Shown: positions 8,430-15,452 of the stretch, in pieces | How positions within the stretch are numbered: the stretch's first letter is position 1 | Layout of the letters: each line of letters begins with the position of its first letter | Origin: Sphaerisporangium fuscum | GTDB lineage: Bacteria > Actinomycetota > Actinomycetes > Streptosporangiales > Streptosporangiaceae | Direction of reading: 5' to 3' | Assembly (NCBI RefSeq): GCF_018531465.1 | Contig: NZ_JAHDTF010000045.1 | Coordinates: 1-64,000, forward strand | Length of the DNA stretch: 64,000 nucleotides | Notes under the pieces: generated by a model | What the model was told of the DNA's origin: nothing | Seen by the model: the letters and a program-made list of their open reading frames with translations, nothing else | Database searches by the model: none | Translations under genes and position numbers: made by a program

Positions 8430-8700
8430 GGCCGCCTCCCGGAAGGTGACCGCGCTGCGCGGCGCCGCGATCACCCTGGCCGACGCGGCCGACGCATTCC
8501 TGCCGAGTAGTAGCGGCTCACCCGCAGCGAGTTGGGGTCCGCGTGACGCATGTCGGGACGGATTTGCCACTAATGCTCCCGGTCGCCATCTTCCGGTTTG
8601 TCCGGGTCGCGGAGGATGGCGGCGCCCTCCCATATCTCGCCCAGGCACTCGTCCAAGCTGGTCGTCTCGAAATCGAGGAACACGAACTTGCGGCGCATCT
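8430..8700 (-). pseudogene. DnaQ-like 3'-5' exonuclease, interrupted
   Basis: From ATG 8700-8698, with AAGGAG a few bases upstream, the frame reads M-R-R-K-F-V-F-L-D-F-E-T-T-S-L-D. That is the Exo I motif (DxET) of DEDD exonucleases. It continues C-L-G-E-I-W-E-G-A-A-I-L-R-D-P and meets an in-frame stop after about 42 codons. Homology continues beyond the stop (W-Q-I-R-P-D, then N-S-L-R-V-S-R-Y-Y) before shifting frame. The ribosome-binding site and start are intact while the body is broken, so inactivation is recent. Confidence 0.6.
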
Positions 8701-8729
8701 GCGCTCCTTAATCTGATGAATCGGGGTGC

Positions 8730-8875
8730 GGGCCGTTCCGGCCCCCGGCGCCAGGACGTGCATCCCACGGGTTCTCGGAGCGCAGGAAGGCTCGCCCATA
8801 GGGCGACCGCGCGTAGCGCGGCTTGGCCTTCCGGAGCGCAGAGGTTCCGTGGGAGAGTCCCGGAGGCGCCGGGAC
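8730..8875. other. Palindrome-rich folded element flanked by 10-bp direct repeats
   Basis: Four exact hairpins lie close together: GGGCCG/CGGCCC with loop TTC (8730-8744); TCGCCC/GGGCGA with loop ATA (8792-8806); CCGCGC/GCGCGG with loop GTA (8807-8821, directly abutting); and GTCCCGG/CCGGGAC with a 5-nt loop (8857-8875). The two middle hairpins sit inside an outer stem GAAGGC (8786-8791)/GCCTTC (8826-8831). That whole 46-bp unit is bracketed by direct repeats CGGAGCGCAG at 8776-8785 and 8832-8841. Packed palindromes with trinucleotide loops recall actinomycete telomeres, plasmid transfer sites and the ends of IS200/IS605-type elements. A structured RNA is another option. No protein gene explains it. 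Confidence 0.5.
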
Positions 8876-9269
8876 GGACGGAGGCAGCGACCAGGATCCG
8901 GGCCTTTGTGGTCTCATTTACAGGAGGCGGTCACTTCGTTTGCGATGTCGCAGGTACCCAGCAGGGGAGAGTCGCCAGTGCCCTTGGCGAGGAGTAGGGA
9001 GAGGCCGGTGGCGGCCAGGTCGCCCCGCACCGGTGTCCACCTCAGGTGTGGCTAAACGACGTACCGGTGGCCGGGCTCGGCGTTGGTTTCCCTGGTGAGG
9101 GCCCCGGCGCGGCTTGTTCCGCCCGGACGTGTCGAGGAATTCCTTGAGCCTCGCGACGCCGGCGACAGGGATTCGCAACCGGGTCACTTCGGCGCGGTGC
9201 CCGCGGGCCAGCACGGCGAGGCGGTAGGCGGCGTTCGCGGTGCGAATCTTGTGCCGCCGGACCGGCCGG
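8876..9269. other. No recognisable gene
   Basis: Minus strand 9240-9110 reads I-R-T-A-N-A-A-Y-R-L-A-V-L-A-R-G-H-R and then G-V-A-R-L-K-E-F-L-D, which looks protein-like but I cannot assign it. The remainder shows no coding signal, RNA or repeat that I can support. Confidence 0.3.
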
Positions 9270-9540
9270 CCGGCAACGGCCTCAACCGGATCACCTTCCC
9301 TCCGCTCACCACCGGCCAGGTGCGGCTGCTCTTCACAGGGGAGTCGGTCGGCGTCGTCGAACTCCAGTCGTGGAGCCCGTCCAGTGACGCGATGACACTC
9401 CAGGCGACCCCCGCCTCCGTCGTGCCCGGGCAGCCTGGCACGGTGACCACCACCCTGGTCAACCAGGGCCGCCTCGCCCGCGACGTGACCGTCCGGCTGG
9501 CCCTCCCTGACGGGTGGACCGCCCGGCCGCTGACCGACGC
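9270..9540 (+). pseudogene. NEW3/alpha-galactosidase-associated domain fragment
   Basis: The frame reads N-G-L-N-R-I-T-F-P-P-L-T-T-G-Q-V-R-L, then V-V-P-G-Q-P-G-T-V-T-T-T-L-V-N, then D-V-T-V-R-L-A-L-P-D-G-W. This is typical of the CARDB-like NPCBM/NEW3 domain at the end of secreted glycosidases. It has no start, and at about 9540 it is fused out of frame to a cytochrome P450 tail. Confidence 0.45.
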
Positions 9541-9836
9541 AGCTGCGGCTGCGGCCGGGCGACAAGGTGGTGCTGTTCTACGGCTCCGCCAACCGCGACG
9601 AGGACGTCTTCGACGACCCCGACCGCTACGACATCACCCGCAAGCCCAACCCCCACGTCGGCTTCGGCGGGCCCGGCCCCCATTTCTGTCTCGGCGCCGA
9701 CCTCGCCAGGCAGGAAATCAAGATGATGTACCGTGAGCTGTTCACCCGGCTGCCCGGCATCCGTGCCGTGGGGGAGCCCGAGCTGCTGCTGTCCAGCTTC
9801 GACAACAGCGTCCGCAGCCAGGCCTTCACGTTCTGA
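9541..9836 (+). pseudogene. Cytochrome P450, C-terminal fragment
   Basis: The frame runs L-R-P-G-D-K-V-V-L-F-Y-G-S-A-N-R-D, then the haem-ligand loop F-G-G-P-G-P-H-F-C-L-G-A with the axial Cys, and ends Q-A-F-T-F at the stop at 9834-9836. About 95 of the usual 400 residues remain. The I-helix and ExxR regions are gone. It lies 260 bp upstream of the peptide-modification operon on the same strand, so it may be a remnant of an older version of that cluster. Confidence 0.7.
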
Positions 9837-9960
9837 CGATTCACCGGTGATTTCCGGCTTTCCGCTGGGTTTTTCGCACACCTCGACAGCTCATTCCGAT
9901 TCGCCTTACGGGGTGGCGCCGAAGCGCGTGATCACGCCGCGTCGGTAGCCTGCCTACTAA

Positions 9961-9988
9961 TTGTGAAATTTCGTGACAAAACTAATCA
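9961..9988 (+). promoter_or_regulatory. Candidate promoter of the RiPP operon
   Basis: The only markedly AT-rich stretch in this area. TTGTGA (9961-9966) and TAATCA (9983-9988) with a 16-bp spacer resemble a -35/-10 pair. The precursor gene starts 108 bp later, leaving a leader that includes AAAGGGG as ribosome-binding site at 10083-10089. Confidence 0.4.
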
Positions 9989-10095
9989 TGTCTGCTTATT
10001 GTGACGGCGATCGCGAAGCGGGGCTTCTGTCCGGCTTTCCGGCACAGCACCAAGCCGGCGATCACCTCGGCTCACCCACCTGAAAGGGGCTCGAA

Positions 10096-10227
10096 ATGGG
10101 AGTGAACACTCTGACCGAGACCGAAACCGTGCTCGACGTCGTCATCGGTGACCTGGAGCAGGAGATTCCCGCCCAGGAGACGCCGGTCGCCACCACCTGC
10201 GTCCGGGTCTACTGCCTGCCCTGGTGA
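10096..10227 (+). CDS. Putative lanthipeptide-like RiPP precursor peptide (43 aa)
   Basis: A short gene with a strong ribosome-binding site (AAAGGGG, 6 nt spacing) encoding 43 residues. Residues 1-32 form an acidic leader (M-G-V-N-T-L-T-E-T-E-T-V-L-D and then I-G-D-L-E-Q-E-I-P-A-Q-E). The last 11 residues, TTCVRVYCLPW, look like a core: two adjacent Thr (33, 34), Cys35 and Cys40, Arg37, Tyr39 and a C-terminal Leu-Pro-Trp. It is followed by a gene for a LanM-type Ser/Thr dehydratase, for which the two Thr would be substrates, giving dehydrobutyrine that could react with the Cys thiols. Two oxygenase-like genes follow. There is no double-Gly protease site and no protease gene, so the cleavage point is inferred only from composition. 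The precursor role is inferred from size, composition and position. Confidence 0.75.
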   Translation: MGVNTLTETETVLDVVIGDLEQEIPAQETPVATTCVRVYCLPW

Positions 10228-10303
10228 CGCGAGCGGCGCCGTCCCGCCGGGCGGCGCCGCCCGTCCGACCGACACCGAACAGGGCGCCGGAGGCCGACGA
10301 CCG

Positions 10304-12658
10304 ATGACCGATGTGCTGTGGGAGGTGTGTCCTCCCCGGACCGGAGCGCGGGCGAAGCCGCTGCCGCCCGCCGCCGAGCGCGTCCTGTCCGCCGTCCGCC
10401 AGGGCAGGGCGGACGGAATGTTCCCGCCCGTCATGCGCGTGGACCCAGACGGCCTGCTCAGGGTCGAACGCCACCTGGCCGGCGAGGACGACGCCGGGCT
10501 CGTGGCCCATGTCCTCGCCGACGACCGTTTCGCGCCGCTGGTCGGTCTGCTGAGCGGCCTGGACGCATGGCTCGGGTCCGCGGCGCGCCGCCACGGCGAC
10601 ATCGTCGCCCCGGGCGTCCTCGACGTCACCAACGCCGAGCTGGTCGGCCCGCTCATCACCGAGGCGCTGGCCGCCTGCGCCGCGGACGGCGACGCCGGCC
10701 CGCTGGTGTCCGGGCTGCGCTCGGGCTTCGAGGCGTCCCTCTCCCTGTTCCTCCGGCGGCTGGAACGCGACCTGCCGGCGTCCTGGTTCGAGGCCCCGGC
10801 GTTCCGCCCGCCGGTCACCCGACTGTGGGCCGGCCCCGCCGAGACCCACAACGGACGGCGGCAGGTGCTGCGTCTGCACATGAGCGGCGGCGGGCGGGTG
10901 GCGTACAAGCCGAGACCGGCCAACGGCGAGAGCCTCTTCCTGGCCGACAGCCCCCCGGCCCGGCCCGCATCGGTGTTCGCGCTGCTCAACGAGCTGCCGC
11001 CCGCGTCCGGGGAGATCCGCCTGCCGGTGATGGCGTGCCGCGACGGCATCGAGGACGGCCGGCCCGCCTACCTGTGGCAGGAGTGGATCGAGCCGCCCGC
11101 GCAGTGGGGCACCGTCCGCGCGGACGGCGAGCTCCGGCTGCGGGGTGTCACCCTCGGCGAGCAGGAGGCGGCGCGGTTCTGGCATCGGGCGGGTTCCCTG
11201 ACCGCGGCCTGCTTCGGGTACGGCATCACCGACCTCGGGGAGGGCAACGTCCTGGCCGGGGCGCGCCCCGGCGACACCGAGCCGCTGACCTACCCCGTCG
11301 ATCTGGAGATCTGCTTCGCCCCCGTCAGGCGCCTGTTCGACACCGGCCTGGTGGCCGACGCCGACGGGGGAGGCTCGCACCACGTCGGGCTGGAGCGGGC
11401 CGCCCACTGGTGCACCGGCGAAGGCGACGGCCTGTGGTTCTCGGCCGGGCCGCACGGGAGCCTGCGGCTGCGCCGGCGCAGCCTGCCGTGCGCGCGCGAG
11501 GAGACCCGCTCCGCCGTATCCGACATGCGCGGCCGCGTCGGATACGGCCCCTACCTGCTCGACCACCTGCGCGGCATGTTCGACGCGTGGACGCTGATGT
11601 GCCGGCACCGCGAAAGGGTCCGGCGGCTCGTCCACGAGGCCGGCGAACACTACACCCGCGTCCTGCTCAAACCCACCGCCGCCTACGGCGAGGCCCTCGA
11701 CCGGCACGCCTGGAGCGGCTCGGGCTTCGAGGAGCACGAGCTGGAGCAGCTGCGCCGCCGGGACGTCCCCTACTTCTTCCGCAACCTGGACGGCGGCCCG
11801 CTGTTGTACGTCGACCCGCCGACCGGCGCATACCTCCCCGTCGGCCCGCAGCCGGTGGACGACGAGGGCCTGCCGCCGTCGCCCACCGTCCGGGACGGCG
11901 GGAACCTGAATCTGGCGGGCCTCGGAGTGGCGATCCGCGACGCCGTCGCCTACGTGTACGCCGACCTCCCCGAGCGCACGCTCGTGCACCCCGGCCGTGG
12001 CGTGCGGGCGCGCCTCACCGGGCCGTACAGCGGCGAGGTCTGCTTCGACTGGCGCGAGGCGGACCGGCGGATCACCTACGAATGGGACCGGACCACGGTG
12101 CGGCTGAGGCTGGACCCCCTGGATCCGCCGGCCGGCGCGGGGGAGGGCGTCCGCCGCCGGTTGCTGCGGATCGACCGGCTCGACGCCTCGCTACGGGAAC
12201 GCTGGGCGCGGGGCGGGTTCGCCGACGACGCCCTCGGCGATCGGATCGGCATCCTGACCCGCGCCGCCGTCGCCTGGCTGCGCGCGGTCGTGGACGAGCA
12301 CGGGTGGCCGGGCCGCGCCCTCGTCGGCGAGGAGGCGGCCGCGGCGGCCTGCCGGCTGGTGCAGCACGCCTCAGGCCCGCGCACTTTCCAGGAGCACTGC
12401 CTGGAACTGGTCCGCGAGGCCGCGCGCGGCGGCGAGGCGTCCCCGCGCGACGTCGCGTACCTGACCGACGCGCTGCGCGTTCAGGACGGACGCCCACAGG
12501 TGTACGGCACGAAGTTCCACCAGGAGAACGGAGAACTGGTGCCTCTTCCCATCGAGCGGGCCGGCCAGGTCGACGAGCGGAGAAAGGCCATGGGGATGGA
12601 ACCACTGGACGAGTACGCGGCGCGCCTTCGCCGCCGCTTCCGGACGGAGACGTCGTGA
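10304..12658 (+). CDS. LanM-type dehydratase (DUF4135) fused to DUF6624, no cyclase
   Basis: 784 residues from ATG 10304 (GGAGG at 10289-10293). Residues about 90-620 resemble the dehydratase half of class II lanthipeptide synthetases. This half phosphorylates Ser/Thr of a precursor and eliminates phosphate. Recognisable elements are E180-T-H182-N-G, K202 in V-A-Y-K-P-R, D310-L-G-E-G-N315, D333-L-E, and R452-V-L-L-K-P-T458, which matches the spacing of the CylM elimination residues Arg506/Thr512. Two changes stand out: the usual Asp before T-H is Glu180, and the usual His of the D-x-H-x-x-N loop is Gly312. Instead of the zinc LanC-like cyclase there is a DUF6624 domain at about 640-780 (E-H-G-W-P-G-R-A-L-V-G-E-E-A, then V-Y-G-T-K-F). 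Ring closure would therefore be spontaneous, absent, or done by a protein encoded elsewhere. The stop overlaps the next start (GTGA). Confidence 0.88.
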   Translation: MTDVLWEVCPPRTGARAKPLPPAAERVLSAVRQGRADGMFPPVMRVDPDGLLRVERHLAGEDDAGLVAHVLADDRFAPLVGLLSGLDAWLGSAARRHGDIVAPGVLDVTNAELVGPLITEALAACAADGDAGPLVSGLRSGFEASLSLFLRRLERDLPASWFEAPAFRPPVTRLWAGPAETHNGRRQVLRLHMSGGGRVAYKPRPANGESLFLADSPPARPASVFALLNELPPASGEIRLPVMACRDGIEDGRPAYLWQEWIEPPAQWGTVRADGELRLRGVTLGEQEAARFWHRAGSLTAACFGYGITDLGEGNVLAGARPGDTEPLTYPVDLEICFAPVRRLFDTGLVADADGGGSHHVGLERAAHWCTGEGDGLWFSAGPHGSLRLRRRSLPCAREETRSAVSDMRGRVGYGPYLLDHLRGMFDAWTLMCRHRERVRRLVHEAGEHYTRVLLKPTAAYGEALDRHAWSGSGFEEHELEQLRRRDVPYFFRNLDGGPLLYVDPPTGAYLPVGPQPVDDEGLPPSPTVRDGGNLNLAGLGVAIRDAVAYVYADLPERTLVHPGRGVRARLTGPYSGEVCFDWREADRRITYEWDRTTVRLRLDPLDPPAGAGEGVRRRLLRIDRLDASLRERWARGGFADDALGDRIGILTRAAVAWLRAVVDEHGWPGRALVGEEAAAAACRLVQHASGPRTFQEHCLELVREAARGGEASPRDVAYLTDALRVQDGRPQVYGTKFHQENGELVPLPIERAGQVDERRKAMGMEPLDEYAARLRRRFRTETS

Positions 12659-13803
12659 CGACGGGCTGGGACGACTTCGTCGCACGCTACTGGGACACCG
12701 CGCCCTGCGTGCTGCCGTGGTGGGAGGCCGAACCGCCGGTGGACCTGGACCGCTGCTACCGGACGGTCCTCGCCGCCGCCCAGCCCTTCCGCGCCGGCAC
12801 CCGCTTCAGGGCCCTCCCCGACGTGCGGTTCTTCTCCGGGGGCGGGCGGATCGCCGCCCCGGGCGACCTGCTGCCCGGCCCGGACGACGAGACGGCCGAG
12901 CTGTACGCCGGACGGCTCGCCGGTACCCGGTACGTGCTCAACGTGCGGCAGCCCCTGGCGCTCGACTTCCGGATGTGGGCCGAGGTCCGCGACCTGGTCT
13001 CGCCGCTGTGGCGGAGAGCCGGATTCCCCGTCCTGCCCGTCGACGTGGAGATGACCATGGCCAGCGGTCATCCCCACCGCGACGAGCGCGGGGACGAGGC
13101 GACGCACACCGTGCTCACCTGGGTGCTGCGCGGGCGGCTGGAGGCCCGGCTGCGGCGTGCCGCGGACGAGCCCGAGCAGACCCTCGTGGCCGGCAGCGGG
13201 CACCTGCTGTACTGGCCGGCGCCCTACCACTACGAGGACCACTACGGCGACGACTGCCTGGTGCTCCGCCTGCGCGTCCCCGCCGACCGGAGGCTGCCGG
13301 TCGCGGCCGTCAAGGACGTGCTGGCCGACCTCGCGCAGCACGGGCGCGACGGCGACGCCGTTCCCTACCTGCCCTACCCTCCGCGGCGCCGCGCCGACGG
13401 ATCGGTCGCGCCCGCCGCGCCCCTCGTCGCCGCCGAGGACCTGCTGACCGGTGCCCGCGAGGACCGGAGGCTGCAGCGCGCCCTGCGCATCATGTGGGCG
13501 CGAAGGGTGAGCGCGTACGGCCTGGAGATGCCCCCCGCACCCAGGGACGCCGTCACGCTCCGCCCCGACCAGCGCATCCGCTCTTCAGCGGAGATCGTCA
13601 GGATGACGGAGGAGACCGGGGAGTCGATCTGGGCGGTCAACGGGCACGTGTTCACCGTCAGGGGCACGGCGGCCGACGCCGTCGTGGAACGCCTGGGCGA
13701 GCCGGTCACCGTCGCCGAGCTGGCGGGCGAGGATGACCGCGGCGTCCTGGCGCTGCTGGAGAAGCTCTACCGCGTGCGCGGGATCGAACCGGTGGGAGGC
13801 TGA
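12655..13803 (+). CDS. JmjC/cupin-like Fe(II)/2-oxoglutarate oxygenase, first copy
   Basis: 382 residues from GTG 12655, overlapping the dehydratase stop by 4 nt. The cupin-type iron motif is H141-R-D143 (in G-H-P-H-R-D-E-R-G), with a distal His at 192 or 196 (Y-W-P-A-P-Y-H-Y-E-D-H). The C-terminal about 100 residues look like the winged-helix-type tail seen in JmjC ribosomal oxygenases and related hydroxylases. Such enzymes hydroxylate protein or peptide side chains. In this operon the likely substrate is the precursor core, with Val, Arg, Tyr, Leu, Pro or Trp as possible sites. It is a distant relative of the next gene. Confidence 0.8.
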   Translation: MTTGWDDFVARYWDTAPCVLPWWEAEPPVDLDRCYRTVLAAAQPFRAGTRFRALPDVRFFSGGGRIAAPGDLLPGPDDETAELYAGRLAGTRYVLNVRQPLALDFRMWAEVRDLVSPLWRRAGFPVLPVDVEMTMASGHPHRDERGDEATHTVLTWVLRGRLEARLRRAADEPEQTLVAGSGHLLYWPAPYHYEDHYGDDCLVLRLRVPADRRLPVAAVKDVLADLAQHGRDGDAVPYLPYPPRRRADGSVAPAAPLVAAEDLLTGAREDRRLQRALRIMWARRVSAYGLEMPPAPRDAVTLRPDQRIRSSAEIVRMTEETGESIWAVNGHVFTVRGTAADAVVERLGEPVTVAELAGEDDRGVLALLEKLYRVRGIEPVGG

Positions 13804-13806
13804 GCC

Positions 13807-15096
13807 ATGGTGGCGGTCGAGCGGGTCTTCGATTGGGCGGCGTTCGCCGGCCGGTACTGGGACCGTGCCCCGGTGCTCTACAAGGCGATCACCGCCCCGC
13901 CGTTCGCCGAGGCGGAGGTGTTCGAGGCCGCCTCGCGCGCCTGCGAGCCGGGGCGCGTCCACTCCAACGTCCAGTTCACCGTCGAGAGGCTCCGGCAGCC
14001 GGCACCCCCCGGCGGCTGCCTCCCCCAGGCCTCGGACACGTCGTTCGACGTCTACCAGGACCGTCTCGTGCGGCGGCTGGACGGGCGGCGCTACGCGCTG
14101 GTCATCGCGGCCTTCCACGCCTTCCACCACCCCCAGTGGACGCGCGAGCGCGACTTCTTCGCCGGACTGTGGGAGAACGTCGGGCTGCCGCTGACCAGCG
14201 CGATCACCACCCTGTTCCACGGCGACTACGAGCACAGCCCGGCGGGGGTGCACAAGGACCGCTTCGCCACGTTCATGTTCGCCCTCAAGGGCCGCAAGCG
14301 GATGCGCTTCTGGGCGCGCAGACCGTGGACGCAGCCGGTCTCCACGGTCCTCGACTACGACGCCTACCTTCCCGGCTCCTTCGCCGTCGAGGTCGAGCCC
14401 GGCGACCTGCTGTACTGGCCGTCGGAGTACTTCCACGTGGGGGAGAGCGTCGGCCCCGAGCCCGCGACCAGCGTGAACGTCGGCGTGCCCCGCGAGGAAC
14501 ACCGGGTCCTGTACGAGATCGAGGAACTCCTCACCGACCTCGACACCCAGTTGCTCGTCGACCGGGACGGCACGGCGCTCACCGCCCGGCTCCCCTCGGC
14601 CGACGCACCGCTCCTCGCGCCCGGTGCCGACGCGGGCGGCCGGCTGCCGTCCGTGCTCCCACCGGCGCTGGGCCTGGCCACCCAGGCGCTGGCGAGCGAG
14701 AGCCTCCGCGGCCGGACGGTCGAGCTGTCGTTGCGGCGGTGGACCGCGGGCGGCTTCGAACCGGTGCCGCCTGCCGCCGCCCGGCGGAGGCTGGACGACG
14801 ACACCATCGTCGCCGGCGACGCGCGGTTCCCCGCGCTGTGGGCCGACGCCGGGCCGTACCGGGTGTGCTCGGCCAACGGGCACGCCGTCCGTACCTCGAT
14901 GCGGGCGGCGGAGCTCCAGGTGGTCGTCGAGCGGCTCGAAACCGGCGAACCCTTCCGCGTCGGCGACCTCGCGGCGGCGCCGGGCACGTCCGACCACCCG
15001 GATGCGCTCCCCGGCGGCGCGGAGGGGACGCGCCTGCTCCTGGAACACCTGGAGAGCTTCCACGGCGTCCGGCGCGTCACCGATCCGCGCCTGTGA
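13807..15096 (+). CDS. JmjC/cupin-like Fe(II)/2-oxoglutarate oxygenase, second copy
   Basis: 429 residues, starting 3 nt after the first oxygenase gene. Iron ligands are H149-K-D151 (in A-G-V-H-K-D-R-F-A-T-F) and H210 (Y-W-P-S-E-Y-F-H-V-G-E-S). F-A-L-K-G-R-K-R-M-R-F-W contains the basic strand where JmjC proteins usually bind 2-oxoglutarate. The C-terminal third carries a second, helical domain. Tandem divergent copies suggest two hydroxylation events or a heteromeric enzyme. The operon appears to end here: no transporter, protease, immunity or cyclase gene follows. Confidence 0.82.
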   Translation: MVAVERVFDWAAFAGRYWDRAPVLYKAITAPPFAEAEVFEAASRACEPGRVHSNVQFTVERLRQPAPPGGCLPQASDTSFDVYQDRLVRRLDGRRYALVIAAFHAFHHPQWTRERDFFAGLWENVGLPLTSAITTLFHGDYEHSPAGVHKDRFATFMFALKGRKRMRFWARRPWTQPVSTVLDYDAYLPGSFAVEVEPGDLLYWPSEYFHVGESVGPEPATSVNVGVPREEHRVLYEIEELLTDLDTQLLVDRDGTALTARLPSADAPLLAPGADAGGRLPSVLPPALGLATQALASESLRGRTVELSLRRWTAGGFEPVPPAAARRRLDDDTIVAGDARFPALWADAGPYRVCSANGHAVRTSMRAAELQVVVERLETGEPFRVGDLAAAPGTSDHPDALPGGAEGTRLLLEHLESFHGVRRVTDPRL

Positions 15097-15214
15097 CACG
15101 GCCGGACGGTCCTGCCGCGCGGGCGCCCTTCTTGCCGGGGCGGGGCTCGCGCGTCCCTGGAGGTCGTCGACGATCCGGCCGTACGGCACGGCCTGCGCGG
15201 CGACTACCACGGGC

Positions 15215-15344
15215 GGGCGGGAAGTACGACATCACGGTCGAGTACTTCGAGCACTACGGCGGCGCCAACCTCCACCTGAGGGGGGAGGGCCTCGGCCTGC
15301 CCGAGCAGATCGTCCCGTCCTGCGCTCTGTATCCCGCTGGCTGA
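15215..15344 (+). pseudogene. PA14-domain fragment
   Basis: Reads Y-D-I-T-V-E-Y-F-E-H-Y-G-G-A-N-L-H-L-R, then P-E-Q-I-V-P, and stops at 15342-15344. This is the last strand pair of a PA14 carbohydrate-binding domain from a secreted glycosidase. It has no start. Together with the rest of 15097-15452 it is the only coding trace between the RiPP operon and the phospholipase gene. Confidence 0.5.
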
Positions 15345-15400
15345 GGAGGTTTGGGCCTGGCTCCGCCGTCGTCACCGTGACACTCTGTCCCCGACCACCT

Positions 15401-15412
15401 TACTGATCAGTA
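15401..15412. promoter_or_regulatory. 12-bp palindrome upstream of the PI-PLC gene
   Basis: TACTGATCAGTA is a perfect dyad 40 bp before the PI-PLC start, in a TetR/GntR-like size range. No dedicated regulator is adjacent. Confidence 0.35.
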
Positions 15413-15452
15413 GGGCCACTGGGCGTGCTCCCACCCCCCAAACGGAGGCAAC

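Noticed and set aside
9541..9836. Functional cytochrome P450 of the RiPP cluster
   Set aside because: Only about 95 C-terminal residues remain; I-helix and ExxR are absent.
10318..12654. Long plus-strand frame overlapping the dehydratase and continuing into the first JmjC gene
   Set aside because: Only the part after 12655 resembles a family; before that it is an Arg/Ala/Pro-rich shadow of the dehydratase.
15097..15452. LanC-type cyclase, protease or transporter gene completing the RiPP operon
   Set aside because: Looked for zinc-ligand, serine-protease and Walker motifs; only a PA14 fragment and a palindrome are present.
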